This document shows, in pieces, positions 1 through 9,659 of a DNA stretch of 64,000 nt. The notes beneath the pieces are model-generated. The model was not told where the DNA came from, did no database searches, and was given only the letters and a program-made list of their open reading frames with translations. The stretch is taken from contig NZ_JBPPGJ010000012.1 in assembly GCF_051594765.1 (NCBI RefSeq), positions 124,001-188,000 on the forward strand, read 5' to 3'. Numbering within the stretch: the first letter of the stretch is position 1; each line of letters starts with the position of its first letter. A program made the translations under genes and the position numbers. This stretch comes from Paenibacillus_AR sp051594765 (lineage in GTDB: Bacteria; Bacillota; Bacilli; Paenibacillales; NBRC-103111).

Positions 1-3000
1 TGTATCGATCCAGAACAGCTTGCCTGCCGGCTTAAACCGGAGGGTAGGTTCACGCAGATAGTTCGTAGCCACCGGATCGGACAGCGCGTAAGTCTTATCG
101 ATGCGTCCATCCGTTTGGTTGGCAATGCCGAATAATAAATCCCGCTCCGTTGTCAAATACTGATTCTGATTGGATTCTTCATTCCGCATCAGGCTGGTGT
201 CCTTCGGGAACTTCAGATTGACCATCCCGTCGAACACCTTCATGGAGGTATTCATTTTCGTCTTATAGCTTGCCCCTTCAACGGCGGTATCACTATTGTA
301 AAGTACAAAGGAACCGTTGGTCTTTTGGGAGCCTCTGACGACCGTGAATTTCACGTTGTTCTTCCCGGCCTTCAGATCCGTTACCTCGTATTGGAACAAA
401 TATTTTCCAGGTGTATCCAGTTTCAATGCCTCATCCTTGCCGAACAGGACCTTATCGGCAAACTCTGCCTCAACCACAACGGTCTGGAAGTTGCTGTTGA
501 TGGTCGCCTGATCTTCGCCCTTATCATTCTTAATCAAGGTCGGCTTGGTTACTTTGTAAGGCAGCGGCTCTCTTTGAATCGTAATGGTCTTGATCACCTT
601 GATATTGGAGCTGTTCGTGATCTCCAATTCGAAGATGGTGTCGCCCTTCGGATTCAGCTTAATGCCAAGAGACTTGAATGTGCCCGAATATGTCTGAGAG
701 GACGTATCGGCAGTCACAGTCAAGGAGGAACCATCGAGGTATGGCGGGACCCCAATGGTGTTGGAGCCGTCTCCTGATGTATTGGTCACCGTCCCGCTGC
801 CAGATGGGAATTCGATCAAGCTGCTGTTGAAAATAGGGGTGCCGTCCGCGTTCTTGGAACGCGCTGTGATTTTCAGAGAAGTGGCACCTGTAAACTTACC
901 TGTAAAAATGACTTCAGCTTCGTTCGTGGAGTACGTGTCCACATTCTTGGCAGGAATAAATACTGTACGCTCGGTTGCATTCTTCGGGATCGGAAGGACG
1001 GTACCCACGAAGTCCGGGGAATCCGAAGAATACACGAACACTTCATACGTCACCGTGTTGACGAGCTGCCCGCCCACATAGATGTAGAACTTGAAGGTAT
1101 TGCGTCCCTCCTGCAGGCTTACATCACGTTTGTCTGTTCCGGTGCCGATACCCTTATAGATAAACTTAAAGCGCCCTACCTTAGAGTCCAGAATATCCTT
1201 AATCTCGGCCGTGTCCTTAAACTGCATGGGAGCACCATCGTTAATGGAAACCACCGTGCTCAGTTGATCGGCCTCGGGCACGTTCACCAGACGGCCGGAC
1301 AAACAATTGTCTCCGCCGGAAGAGCACTTAATGGTGCGTGCACGATCCTTAAGAATCATTCCGTTGTAGATGTTGTCCATAATAATATAAGGCGCACTGG
1401 AGACCTTAATATCAACCGAAAGAACGCCGGACGTATTCTCCACTCCGCCCGTCAGAGGGACGAAGCGCAAGGTATGCGTGCCGTTAGGCAACCCGTTCAG
1501 CTCATACAGGAACAGGAAGGCTGTCGGGTCGTTCAACAAATTCAATTCAGCCGCATCCGTTACTCGTGCATTTAATGTTGGGGTACTAGCAGTTGCGCCG
1601 GTATAAGTTCCCGTTTGTTTGGCACCGTCAATATAGACGTTCATTGCCGTTGCGGTATTGCTTCCGGCGAAGATCCGAAGCTTCTTCGGCATTTCGTTAA
1701 CGTCGTTCGCCGAAGTTTCACTCATCCGAATGCCGGGATCTTTGTTGGTTCCCGCATACTGGTCCGTCTGCGCGATATTTACGGAATGTACATACGGAAG
1801 AGACGGATCTACATAACTGAAGTTATATCTGCTGCTGATTGAAAATGTCGAGATGGTCGGAGTCGATGTATCGAAGAAGCTGAACTGCAGATACTTGCTC
1901 TTCGTTGCATTGTTTAAGGTCGTATCGATGGAATAATCGAAGATGTTGAAATCGCTGCCGGATTCCGTCAGGTTCTTCGTAATGCTAACCCCGGTATCCG
2001 TTACGTTATTAGTCAAATTGTACGTATTGGCAGTTGGGAATGTTTGATCCCCTGCAATGATCTTCACGTAAGGGTACTCCATGCCATAGACACCGGAAGT
2101 AACCGTAATCGGAACCTTCAGCTTACCGGTCAACGTAACATTGTTCACGGTCATGACCGGCTGCGTCATGAGCTGCTCCTTGGCCGCAGGAGTAGCGGTC
2201 GGAGCAATGTTCGCTTTGAATGCGAACGGCTTGCCATTATCATAGATAAAATTCCGTACCAGCTGATAGGAATTGGAGTTGTTCTTGGCGACGAAGGTGA
2301 TCCGGTTATCCCCTGCATTCAGGAAGATATTCGCCAGGGAGTCATTCTTCTTGGCCACATCCTCAACGGAGAAAGTGAAGGTCCCGCTCATGAAGTAATT
2401 CGAGATGGGACTGGAATAGCCCAGAACTTCGGCCTGGACATCCGTCGCATTAGCGGCGGTACCGGAAATGGTCAGGGCGGTGTTGGCGCTGTTGGCCGTC
2501 ATATTCTTCGGGTACATGCCGCCTTCCTCAAGGTAATCCGTGTTAACCTTCAAGGAAGTGATATTGGTAACCGGCGTGAAGTAAGCCCAGCCCGGAACGG
2601 AAGAAATCACGCTGGTCTCGCCCAATTTGAGCGTGATCTTGTTCAAGCCTTCGGACAGGTACACATTCTTGAACGTAATCATATTGCCGCTTTGGAGAGC
2701 TTTGTTCATCTTCTCCGTTACGACGGAGCCCGTGTTGATGTTCTCGATCTCATAGTAGATGTTCTGCACCAGGGCATCGGTGATGTTCGTTATGTATGCC
2801 TTCAGCTCAATGGGATTCGTGGTTAGCCGTTGAATCTGATTATCCTCGGTGCCTGTAGGACGGGATAAACTCACCTTTAGGTTGTTGATGTCGATCCTGG
2901 CGCCGTCTGCGTGAGCCGTGTAGGAGAGGGGCGGCAGCAGCGACAAGAACAAGGCCAGTACGAGCAGCAGGCTTGTTATGCGGGTTCCTTTCTTCTTCAA

Positions 3001-3003
3001 CAT
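1..3003 (-). CDS. Large secreted protein of unknown function, N-terminal 1001 residues (partial)
   Basis: An open frame runs without a stop from an ATG at 3003 to the window edge, so the C-terminus is missing. A good Shine-Dalgarno (AGGAGGAC) lies just upstream. The first about 32 residues form a signal peptide: a Lys/Arg-rich start, a Leu-rich core and an AHA-D type cleavage site. The rest is rich in Thr, Ser, Asn and Val with alternating hydrophobic residues, as in strings of Ig-like beta-sandwich domains. I see no catalytic motif. One short Cys pair (IKCSSGGDNCL) is present. I do not recognise the family. The location beside tagO and csaB suggests a wall-associated or S-layer-type protein, and the missing C-terminus could carry SLH domains. 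Both points are inference. Confidence 0.8.
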   Translation of the reverse strand, partial: MLKKKGTRITSLLLVLALFLSLLPPLSYTAHADGARIDINNLKVSLSRPTGTEDNQIQRLTTNPIELKAYITNITDALVQNIYYEIENINTGSVVTEKMNKALQSGNMITFKNVYLSEGLNKITLKLGETSVISSVPGWAYFTPVTNITSLKVNTDYLEEGGMYPKNMTANSANTALTISGTAANATDVQAEVLGYSSPISNYFMSGTFTFSVEDVAKKNDSLANIFLNAGDNRITFVAKNNSNSYQLVRNFIYDNGKPFAFKANIAPTATPAAKEQLMTQPVMTVNNVTLTGKLKVPITVTSGVYGMEYPYVKIIAGDQTFPTANTYNLTNNVTDTGVSITKNLTESGSDFNIFDYSIDTTLNNATKSKYLQFSFFDTSTPTISTFSISSRYNFSYVDPSLPYVHSVNIAQTDQYAGTNKDPGIRMSETSANDVNEMPKKLRIFAGSNTATAMNVYIDGAKQTGTYTGATASTPTLNARVTDAAELNLLNDPTAFLFLYELNGLPNGTHTLRFVPLTGGVENTSGVLSVDIKVSSAPYIIMDNIYNGMILKDRARTIKCSSGGDNCLSGRLVNVPEADQLSTVVSINDGAPMQFKDTAEIKDILDSKVGRFKFIYKGIGTGTDKRDVSLQEGRNTFKFYIYVGGQLVNTVTYEVFVYSSDSPDFVGTVLPIPKNATERTVFIPAKNVDTYSTNEAEVIFTGKFTGATSLKITARSKNADGTPIFNSSLIEFPSGSGTVTNTSGDGSNTIGVPPYLDGSSLTVTADTSSQTYSGTFKSLGIKLNPKGDTIFELEITNSSNIKVIKTITIQREPLPYKVTKPTLIKNDKGEDQATINSNFQTVVVEAEFADKVLFGKDEALKLDTPGKYLFQYEVTDLKAGKNNVKFTVVRGSQKTNGSFVLYNSDTAVEGASYKTKMNTSMKVFDGMVNLKFPKDTSLMRNEESNQNQYLTTERDLLFGIANQTDGRIDKTYALSDPVATNYLREPTLRFKPAGKLFWIDT

Positions 3004-3172
3004 GTCGTCCTCCTTATGTAATGGCAAAGAATGATGGAGTTACGGTCTTGCCTATTTTTCTACAAAATTAGACTCCTTTCGTCCTGTAAAGTTGCGTGTA
3101 TCTCTCTTATCGGATAATTCCTGCCATATTGTTAGAGGGAGAGCGGATTTTCCAGCAACCTCCTTAAACAAA

Positions 3173-3214
3173 CGAAAAAACCCTGTATCCCGCTGAAAGC
3201 AGGTACAGGGTTAT
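3173..3214 (-). terminator. Rho-independent terminator after tagO
   Basis: On the minus strand, AACCCTGTA at 3204-3212 pairs with TACAGGGTT at 3179-3187 and is followed by a run of Ts. It lies directly downstream of the tagO stop codon. Confidence 0.85.
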
Positions 3215-3228
3215 GATGAGTCTTACGG

Positions 3229-4335
3229 TTATTTTGAAGCCCGGGACCGGGAGGGCGAAGAGTTCTCGCTCAGCAGCCGCTGCAGGAACTGCAGAACCGG
3301 CTTCTTGCTCTTGGAGATGATGCCGATAGCTTCGGCTCCGATCTCCAGGATGAGGAGAAGAATGACAACCAGTACGATAGTGCCCCATTGCTTGGTCTGG
3401 GAGAGCAGCATTGCACAGGAACCGAACAGCGCGGCGACGCCGTAGATGATCAGCACGGTCTTGCGGGTGCTGAAGCCCAGGTCCATCAAGCAGTGATGGA
3501 GATGGCCTTTGTCCGCGACGGAGATCGGCTTGTTGTTCAGCTTGCGGCGAACGATTGCCAAGAACGTGTCCGACAAGGGTACGCCGAGGATCATAATCGG
3601 AACCAGGAAGGAAATAGCCACCGCCGACTTGAAGCCCAGAACCGACAAGGTCGCCAAGCTGAAGCCCAGGAACAGCGCTCCGGTGTCGCCCATGAAGATG
3701 CTGGCCGGATGGAAGTTGAAGAACAGGAAGCCGACGATGCTGCCGAGCAGCACGGCGCTGAGCAGCGCAACCGGCCAGTTGCCCGTTACGATGGACAGAA
3801 CCATGATCGTGAAGGTTCCGATTGCAGATACGCCTGCTGCCAGTCCATCCAACCCGTCAATCAGGTTGACGGCATTGGACACGCCTACGATCCACAGAAT
3901 CGTAATGACCACGCCTACCCAAGGATAGACGTTGATGGCGTCTCCGAAGGGGAGCTGGATATAATCGATATATAAGCCGTTCGAGGTTACCGCCGCGGCG
4001 GCCGCGATCTGGCCTAAGAGCTTAAGCTTCGGGGAAATGTTATACCGGTCATCGTAAGCGCCGACCAGCACGATAATGGTGCCTCCGATCAGCATCCCCA
4101 GCATGACATTCAGATCATATTGCCCGATGGATAGGGCCATCACCAGATAAATAACAGCGAAAGCGATAAAAATCGCCAAACCGCCCATTTGTGGCATCGG
4201 CTTGGTATGTACGCTCCGGTGATTCGGCACGGAAATGGCGCCAACCCGGAACGCAAGCTTCTTCACAAGTGGTGTTGCCATGAAAGCGAGCGCGCACGCA
4301 GCGGCAAATCCGATGAGATAAATCCACCAATCCAT
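3229..4335 (-). CDS. tagO: Undecaprenyl-phosphate N-acetylglucosamine-1-phosphate transferase (TagO/WecA, MraY family)
   Basis: The 368-residue polytopic membrane enzyme transfers GlcNAc-1-phosphate from UDP-GlcNAc to undecaprenyl phosphate. This is the first membrane step of teichoic acid or secondary wall polymer synthesis. Family motifs are present in order: the cytoplasmic loop HTKPMPQMGG, the Asp-rich GAYDD, NLIDGLDGLA, the MGDTGA segment and the C-terminal HLHH histidines. About ten or more hydrophobic segments and the length match the family. It stands alone, with its own likely promoter upstream and a terminator downstream. Its neighbour csaB modifies wall polymers, so the product probably feeds the polymer that anchors SLH proteins. 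WecA and TagO cannot be separated by sequence alone. Confidence 0.93.
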   Translation of the reverse strand: MDWWIYLIGFAAACALAFMATPLVKKLAFRVGAISVPNHRSVHTKPMPQMGGLAIFIAFAVIYLVMALSIGQYDLNVMLGMLIGGTIIVLVGAYDDRYNISPKLKLLGQIAAAAAVTSNGLYIDYIQLPFGDAINVYPWVGVVITILWIVGVSNAVNLIDGLDGLAAGVSAIGTFTIMVLSIVTGNWPVALLSAVLLGSIVGFLFFNFHPASIFMGDTGALFLGFSLATLSVLGFKSAVAISFLVPIMILGVPLSDTFLAIVRRKLNNKPISVADKGHLHHCLMDLGFSTRKTVLIIYGVAALFGSCAMLLSQTKQWGTIVLVVILLLILEIGAEAIGIISKSKKPVLQFLQRLLSENSSPSRSRASK

Positions 4336-4380
4336 GGTTAAACTCTCAGCCCCTTAGTATCCATAAGTCCAACGCATCCC

Positions 4381-4410
4381 ATTATACGACGAAGCCTAAG
4401 GAAACACCAA
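4381..4410 (-). promoter_or_regulatory. Likely sigma-A promoter of tagO
   Basis: Minus-strand TTGGTG (4405-4410), 18-base spacer, TATAAT (4381-4386), about 45 bases upstream of the tagO start. The -10 is perfect and the -35 is weak. Confidence 0.55.
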
Positions 4411-4528
4411 CCGAATATTTCACCGATTTTATGCCGAAAACGCTGGTTTTCATCCGATTTTCAATGCTGCCGTACGAATTTCGTTTGGACGAAACCGTTT
4501 GGCCGCTATTTTCGGGACCTGGCGTCAT

Positions 4529-5644
4529 TTAGGAACGCAGCAAAGCTGCGATTTGCTTCGCCGGACGGTGAGCTTCCTGCTTCAAGCGGTCAATCCGCTC
4601 CCGTTTGATCTCCAGCCAATGGGGACGGCCGTCCAGCAGCCGAAGCGTTTCCTCCGCAACGGAGGCCGCATCATAAGATTCGGTGGATGCCGCCGCTTTT
4701 AGGTCCAGACGCTGCAAAAATTGATCGATCTTCGGGTCGTACGACACGCCAAGCATCGGAACCTGCTGCGAAGCAGCGTAGATCAAGGAATGCAGACGCA
4801 TGCCGATCAGCACGTCACAGGCAGCTACCTGGGCCAGCATATCCTGGGGATGCTCTGCCCCCTGCACCAATTCAACTTGCCCCGGAGCAGTCTCGGCACC
4901 CATCTGTGCGATGATGTCCTTGGAAGCCTGCTCGTCCGACGGCAGATGAAAGGGCAGGAAACGTACCGTAACGTTACGGTCCGCCCGGATCCGGTTCAGC
5001 GTCTCGGCGATACCCCGAAGCTCGGAGCGGTCCTGGTTCCAATACCGGACCGAAACACCGATCACCGGAAGCTGCTGTTCCGATGAGCCTGGCTTATGGC
5101 CTGCGTATTCCCTCAGAGGAAGCCCCATGACCGGGTCCGGGACCACCTCGACGTCCTTAGTGTATCCCATTTTGCGAAGAAGCTCTGCCGATTCCTGATC
5201 CCTCACCGAGACGTAAGCGCACTTCTTGAACGCAGAGACTATCGGACGGAAATACCGGGGATTCGCTACAGGCCCGATTCCCTGCGAATAAATGAAGGTT
5301 GGCTTGCGATGCCACTGCGCCAGCTTGATGATGGCCAAATAGTAAGGGATCGTCTTCCAGCTCGTCGTATCCTGAAGCAGGCTGCCTCCCCCGCTGATCA
5401 GACCGTCGCTCTCCCGGATCGCCGACAGCACCTGGCCGGGCTTCATCCGGTGAACCGAGCGAACGCCGTACATCCGGGAGGTCAGCTCCGGATTCACCGA
5501 GAGCACGATAGGCTCGATCGTGAGGCCCGCCGCGGCTCCTTCCGACTCGAGAGCGAGAAGGATGGATTGCAGCACAGCCTCATCCCCGCTGTTGCGGAAT
5601 CCGTAGTAGCCGGAGATTACAATCTTTTTAACGGTCCTGACCAT
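4529..5644 (-). CDS. csaB: Polysaccharide pyruvyl transferase CsaB
   Basis: CsaB adds pyruvate ketal to the secondary cell-wall polysaccharide, creating the ligand for SLH domains. The 371-residue protein shows the family's opening glycine-rich segment (ISGYYGFRNSGDEAVL), SGGGSLLQD, IGMRLHSLIYAA and SYDPKIDQFL near the C-terminus. I chose the ATG of MVRTVKK because GAGAGG lies 9 bases upstream. The in-frame ATG three codons earlier touches that Shine-Dalgarno, and the longest open frame begins still further upstream inside the preceding gene. The start overlaps the end of the DUF5693 gene by 28 bases, which suggests translational coupling. An SLH protease at 18.5-21.3 kb is a plausible beneficiary. 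Confidence 0.92.
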   Translation of the reverse strand: MVRTVKKIVISGYYGFRNSGDEAVLQSILLALESEGAAAGLTIEPIVLSVNPELTSRMYGVRSVHRMKPGQVLSAIRESDGLISGGGSLLQDTTSWKTIPYYLAIIKLAQWHRKPTFIYSQGIGPVANPRYFRPIVSAFKKCAYVSVRDQESAELLRKMGYTKDVEVVPDPVMGLPLREYAGHKPGSSEQQLPVIGVSVRYWNQDRSELRGIAETLNRIRADRNVTVRFLPFHLPSDEQASKDIIAQMGAETAPGQVELVQGAEHPQDMLAQVAACDVLIGMRLHSLIYAASQQVPMLGVSYDPKIDQFLQRLDLKAAASTESYDAASVAEETLRLLDGRPHWLEIKRERIDRLKQEAHRPAKQIAALLRS

Positions 5645-7698
5645 TGGTTCCATCCTCTCACGACAATTTGCCAGACACCGATCAGGATCAAGCCGATTAT
5701 GGCGCCGAAGCCCACGCCCAGCACCACCCGGATGAAGGAGATCCACAGCGGGGTATGCAGGTGGGTGAAGGTGCCCACGGCCGAGGCCTGTCCGATGGCC
5801 CCAAGCAGCATGATATACAATCCGGCAGCGTATCTCCGGAAGGCCAGATAGGCCCCGAACACAAGAAGCGGGTGAGCGATCAGGAATTCCTTCGTCCGCG
5901 GACGAACACCCAGGGTGTTCTCCAGGAAGCTGCGGAACATCATCTCGAGGGGAGAAGCCGTTCCTTCATTTCCGGTACGGGAGAGGTAATACATGCCGAC
6001 GGCACCGATCACCGCTACGCAGATGACCCACAGCACGCTGATCTTCGCATTCAGGATCTGCCGGACCTTGGCGGCCATGGCAGGCCAAGACAGATCTTCG
6101 CTGAAGATGACCAGATAGACGGCCGCCAGTAAAATCGGCATATAAGCCAGAAGCTTGACGCCGGTGAACTGCTCGATCTGGAACATATACAACGGATCAT
6201 GCTGAAGCGTCACGACCAGAATCATGCCCAGCGAGGAAACGGCCGTAATGCCCAGCAGCATCCCAATGGCTTTCCACGCCGAACCCGATGCCGCACCGGC
6301 ATCCATCCGGCGGCGGAAGTACCGCATCGCTACGATTAAGCCCAATGCCGATGCGCAGATAGTCCCTCCTAGGGAGAGCAGCTTCTCCACCAGCGACGGA
6401 GCGACAACGAACAACGCGCCGCCTCCTGCGAACCCCAGAAGGGATACCGCTAAGGACAAGCCGGGTACGAAGTAAGAAATCGTCAGCGCGATCAACGCGA
6501 TGGAGCCGATATAGGCGAACGGACGAACCAGCTTGGCAGCACTGGAATGGGAGAAGGTAAATGCATGGGACTTGCCCACCGAGAACCCGGCATCCTTCAG
6601 CTGCTCGATAGTGCCGTTATGGCCGTCGATACCGGTCAGCGTCTTGTAGAGCGGCTCCAACGGGTCGGTGTAGACCCCCCGGTCCGGATTCCGGCTTGCC
6701 TTGGCGTTCAGGAACAGCATCCGGATGTTCCGGTCCTTCACGGCCAGCACCATCCGGTCGCTCAGGTCGCGGATTCGGCCTTCCAGCTGCTCCTCCGGAA
6801 CCATCTCCGAGAGCTTGTCCGAATCCCGCTCCGCGATGGAATGCAGACGGACGACGTTATAATCCAGCTCCTTGGCCAGAAGAGTCATCCCTTTTTGCGG
6901 GGTCTTCAGGCTGACGGGCTCGATAATCGCCACCGCCATACCGTACTTCTTCAGCAAGTCGGCCATGACGGGAATATTCTTCTTCATTGCAGCCATGCTG
7001 GTGCTATAGCCCGGAATGGACTCACCGTCGATGATTACCGACTGCACCTTGTAGTCCGACAGCTGCTTCAGGGTTTCGTTCATCTCCTGCTCGGTGAACG
7101 CCTTGCGGTTGCCCAGCCGGATGACGATCTCGAAGCCCTTGTCCCGAAGGGTCTTCAAGGCCACCGGATCCGCCGGCAGCGGCTTCATGGATGCGTCTTC
7201 CAGCGGAAGGTCCAGAATAAGACCGGGCTGTCCCTTATAGTTCCAAGCCCGCATCTTCACACCCAGCCGGTTGAAGGTTCGCTCGATCATCTCTTGGATG
7301 GCCGCCTGCGAGCCGGCTTCCGTAAACAGAATATACGTCTGATTCCCTTCCGCCGATGCCGGCGTCTGGGTCAAGGCCGTCGCATCATGAGAGTTGTACA
7401 GCTCAATCCGGCGGGCCAGCTTCAGCTCGTTCAGCGTACTTTCGTAGACGGCCAAGGAGCCGATGCCGGCTTGCTTCATCTTTTTCAGCTGCTCCTCCGC
7501 AAATCCGCGTGGATTCGGCTTCGTATCCGCAATCTCCAAGAGATCCCGGTAATCGAAAACGAACTCCACCCGTTTGGACGTGCTTTCCGTTTTGTAGCGG
7601 TCTCCCGCTATCGGAAGCGCCAGCAGCAGAGAGCCGATGACCACCCACCATAGAAGCTTGCGCCAAGTGTCATTTACGCGACGGTACCTCGAACCCAT
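5617..7698 (-). CDS. DUF5693 family membrane protein
   Basis: The protein has 693 residues. One transmembrane segment lies near the N-terminus (about residues 14-31). A soluble extracytoplasmic half of about 350 residues follows, with a TIM-barrel-like alternation and YNSHDATAL, VVRLHSIAERD and KSHAFTFSHSSAA stretches. The C-terminal 300 residues contain around eight hydrophobic helices. From memory this matches DUF5693 proteins, which sit beside csaB in Paenibacillus and related genomes. The function is unknown. Tight coupling to csaB suggests a role in exporting or assembling the pyruvylated wall polymer (inference). The ATG start is preceded by GAGGTGG. Confidence 0.8.
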   Translation of the reverse strand: MGSRYRRVNDTWRKLLWWVVIGSLLLALPIAGDRYKTESTSKRVEFVFDYRDLLEIADTKPNPRGFAEEQLKKMKQAGIGSLAVYESTLNELKLARRIELYNSHDATALTQTPASAEGNQTYILFTEAGSQAAIQEMIERTFNRLGVKMRAWNYKGQPGLILDLPLEDASMKPLPADPVALKTLRDKGFEIVIRLGNRKAFTEQEMNETLKQLSDYKVQSVIIDGESIPGYSTSMAAMKKNIPVMADLLKKYGMAVAIIEPVSLKTPQKGMTLLAKELDYNVVRLHSIAERDSDKLSEMVPEEQLEGRIRDLSDRMVLAVKDRNIRMLFLNAKASRNPDRGVYTDPLEPLYKTLTGIDGHNGTIEQLKDAGFSVGKSHAFTFSHSSAAKLVRPFAYIGSIALIALTISYFVPGLSLAVSLLGFAGGGALFVVAPSLVEKLLSLGGTICASALGLIVAMRYFRRRMDAGAASGSAWKAIGMLLGITAVSSLGMILVVTLQHDPLYMFQIEQFTGVKLLAYMPILLAAVYLVIFSEDLSWPAMAAKVRQILNAKISVLWVICVAVIGAVGMYYLSRTGNEGTASPLEMMFRSFLENTLGVRPRTKEFLIAHPLLVFGAYLAFRRYAAGLYIMLLGAIGQASAVGTFTHLHTPLWISFIRVVLGVGFGAIIGLILIGVWQIVVRGWNQWSGPLKRL

Positions 7699-7791
7699 TA
7701 CTCCACCTCATTTATTCATTCTTCCCGTTTCCACAAGGATAAACGCCTAACGACGATCATCGAAGCCACCATGAAGCGATATGAACAAGGC

Positions 7792-7819
7792 GGATAGGCG
7801 AGCCGAAGCCCGCCTATCC
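7792..7819 (-). terminator. Hairpin downstream of the phosphohexose mutase gene
   Basis: GGATAGGCG (7792-7800) and CGCCTATCC (7811-7819) form a perfect 9-bp stem with a 10-base loop just after the stop codon. The T-tract is poor, so termination is likely but not certain. Confidence 0.5.
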
Positions 7820-7841
7820 CCCAACCTATATAAATAAACAC

Positions 7842-9542
7842 TCAGCCGTCTACCCGCTGCATGACCGCTTGTACAAGAGCGGACAGCTGGGCGGCGGATT
7901 CTTCGCCGGTTTTGCCGCATACGGCAAAGTAAATCTTGATCTTCGGCTCCGTCCCGGAAGGGCGGAGGCAGAACCAGGAGTTGTCCTCGAGCACATACTT
8001 CAGCACATTCTCCCTAGGCAGTCCGTCAATTCCTTGGGAATAATCCAGCACCTGGGCTACGCGTGCGCCGTTGATCTCCGCCGGCGGATTGGAGCGCCAA
8101 TCGGCCATAATCCCTTGGATCTGTTCGACTCCGTCCTTGCCCTTCATGGTGCGGGACTCCAGCTTTTCGAGGAAATAGCCATGCTGGCGGTACAGCTTCT
8201 GCAGCACGTCGTACAGGCTGAGCCCTTTGCTCTTGTAGTATGCGCAGGCCTCGGCAATCAGCATGGAAGCGACCACCGCATCCTTGTCGCGGGCGTAGTT
8301 GCCGGCCAGGTAGCCGTAGCTTTCCTCATAGCCGAACAGGAAGGTGTGTCCGCCACGCTCGTCGAACTGGGTCATCTTCTCGCCGATGTATTTGAAGCCG
8401 GTCAGCGTGTTCATTACCTCGGCTCCGTAAGAACGGGCAATCACCGCCCCCATCTCGCTGGTGACGATGGTCTTCACGACAACGCCGTCGTTCGGCAGGC
8501 CGCCTTTTTCCTTCATGCTGTTGAGCAGGTAGTCCACCATGATGGCACCGGATTGGTTCCCGGTCATGATGAAGTATTCACCGGCGGAATCCTTCACCAC
8601 CGCGCCCATCCGGTCGCAGTCCGGGTCAGTGCCGATAATCAGATCCGCATCCACCTTGCGCGCCAGCTCCAACGCCAGCTTGAACGCGTCGCGCTCCTCC
8701 GGGTTCGGGGACTTCACCGTGCTGAAGTTGGCGTCCGGAAGCTCCTGCTCCGCCACGACATGCACCTGGGTGAATCCTACCCGGGACAAGGCTTCGCGCA
8801 CCGACAGATTGCCCGCGCCGTGCAGCGGGGTATAGACGATCTGCAGCTTCTCGCTCATGGCCTTGACGATATCCGGATTCTGGCTGACGGCCGCTACCGC
8901 AGTCAGGAAGGCATCGTCCACCTCTCGGCCGATCCACTTCAGGAGCCCGGCGCTCTCAGCCTGGCTGCGCTCCACGCGGCGGATCTGGTCGAAGGTGACG
9001 TCCCGGATCTCGGCGATCACCTTGTCCGCCATATCGGGAACCAGCTGGCCGCCGTCCGGACCGTATACTTTATAACCGTTATATTCAGGAGGGTTATGGC
9101 TGGCCGTAATCACGACGCCGGCCGATGCCTTCAGATGACGTACGGCAAAGGAAAGCTCCGGGGTTGTCCGCAGCGACTCAAACACATAAGCCGTGATGCC
9201 GTTCCCCGCCAGAACCAACGCGGTCTCCAGCGCAAATTCCGGCGATTGGTTCCGGGAATCGTAAGCGATCGCGACGGAACGAGGCTCCGGAAGCTCCTTC
9301 AGAAGGAATTGGGCCAAGCCTTGGGTGGCACGTCCCACCGTATAAGCGTTCATCCGGTTGGTCCCGGCGCCGATGACGCCGCGAAGTCCGCCCGTACCGA
9401 ACTCCAGGTCCCGGAAGAACCGGTCTTCGATTTCCTTCTCATTGCCTTCCAGAGCGCGCAGCTCCGCTTTCGTGGCTTCGTCGATGCCCGCATCCTGCAG
9501 CCAGGCGCGGTACTGGGCTTCCACTTTTGCTTCCAACGTCAT
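7842..9542 (-). CDS. pgcA: Phospho-sugar mutase (alpha-phosphoglucomutase/phosphomannomutase, PgcA type)
   Basis: The enzyme interconverts hexose 1- and 6-phosphates through a phosphoserine intermediate. In Firmicutes it supplies glucose-1-phosphate for glycolipid and wall polymer precursors. The 566-residue protein carries the four family signatures: TASHNPPEYNGYK (phosphoserine loop), GTDPDCDRMG (metal binding), FGYEESYGYL (sugar specificity) and RPSGTEPKIKIY (phosphate binding). I start at MTLEAK because GAGGAGGAG is correctly spaced there. The longer frame adds 13 residues that overlap the ribosome binding site. It is monocistronic as far as visible. Glucose versus mannose preference cannot be read from the sequence. 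Confidence 0.92.
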   Translation of the reverse strand: MTLEAKVEAQYRAWLQDAGIDEATKAELRALEGNEKEIEDRFFRDLEFGTGGLRGVIGAGTNRMNAYTVGRATQGLAQFLLKELPEPRSVAIAYDSRNQSPEFALETALVLAGNGITAYVFESLRTTPELSFAVRHLKASAGVVITASHNPPEYNGYKVYGPDGGQLVPDMADKVIAEIRDVTFDQIRRVERSQAESAGLLKWIGREVDDAFLTAVAAVSQNPDIVKAMSEKLQIVYTPLHGAGNLSVREALSRVGFTQVHVVAEQELPDANFSTVKSPNPEERDAFKLALELARKVDADLIIGTDPDCDRMGAVVKDSAGEYFIMTGNQSGAIMVDYLLNSMKEKGGLPNDGVVVKTIVTSEMGAVIARSYGAEVMNTLTGFKYIGEKMTQFDERGGHTFLFGYEESYGYLAGNYARDKDAVVASMLIAEACAYYKSKGLSLYDVLQKLYRQHGYFLEKLESRTMKGKDGVEQIQGIMADWRSNPPAEINGARVAQVLDYSQGIDGLPRENVLKYVLEDNSWFCLRPSGTEPKIKIYFAVCGKTGEESAAQLSALVQAVMQRVDG

Positions 9543-9659
9543 AGATAAGCTCCTCCTCAAGGGTTCTTTGTCTGCCCCCAATCATACCTGGTCATGCTGC
9601 GAAGGAATCCGTCCGTCTGGGGGTGGTTCTCTATGTCAGTATGGTATGTGAGTCCGAAT

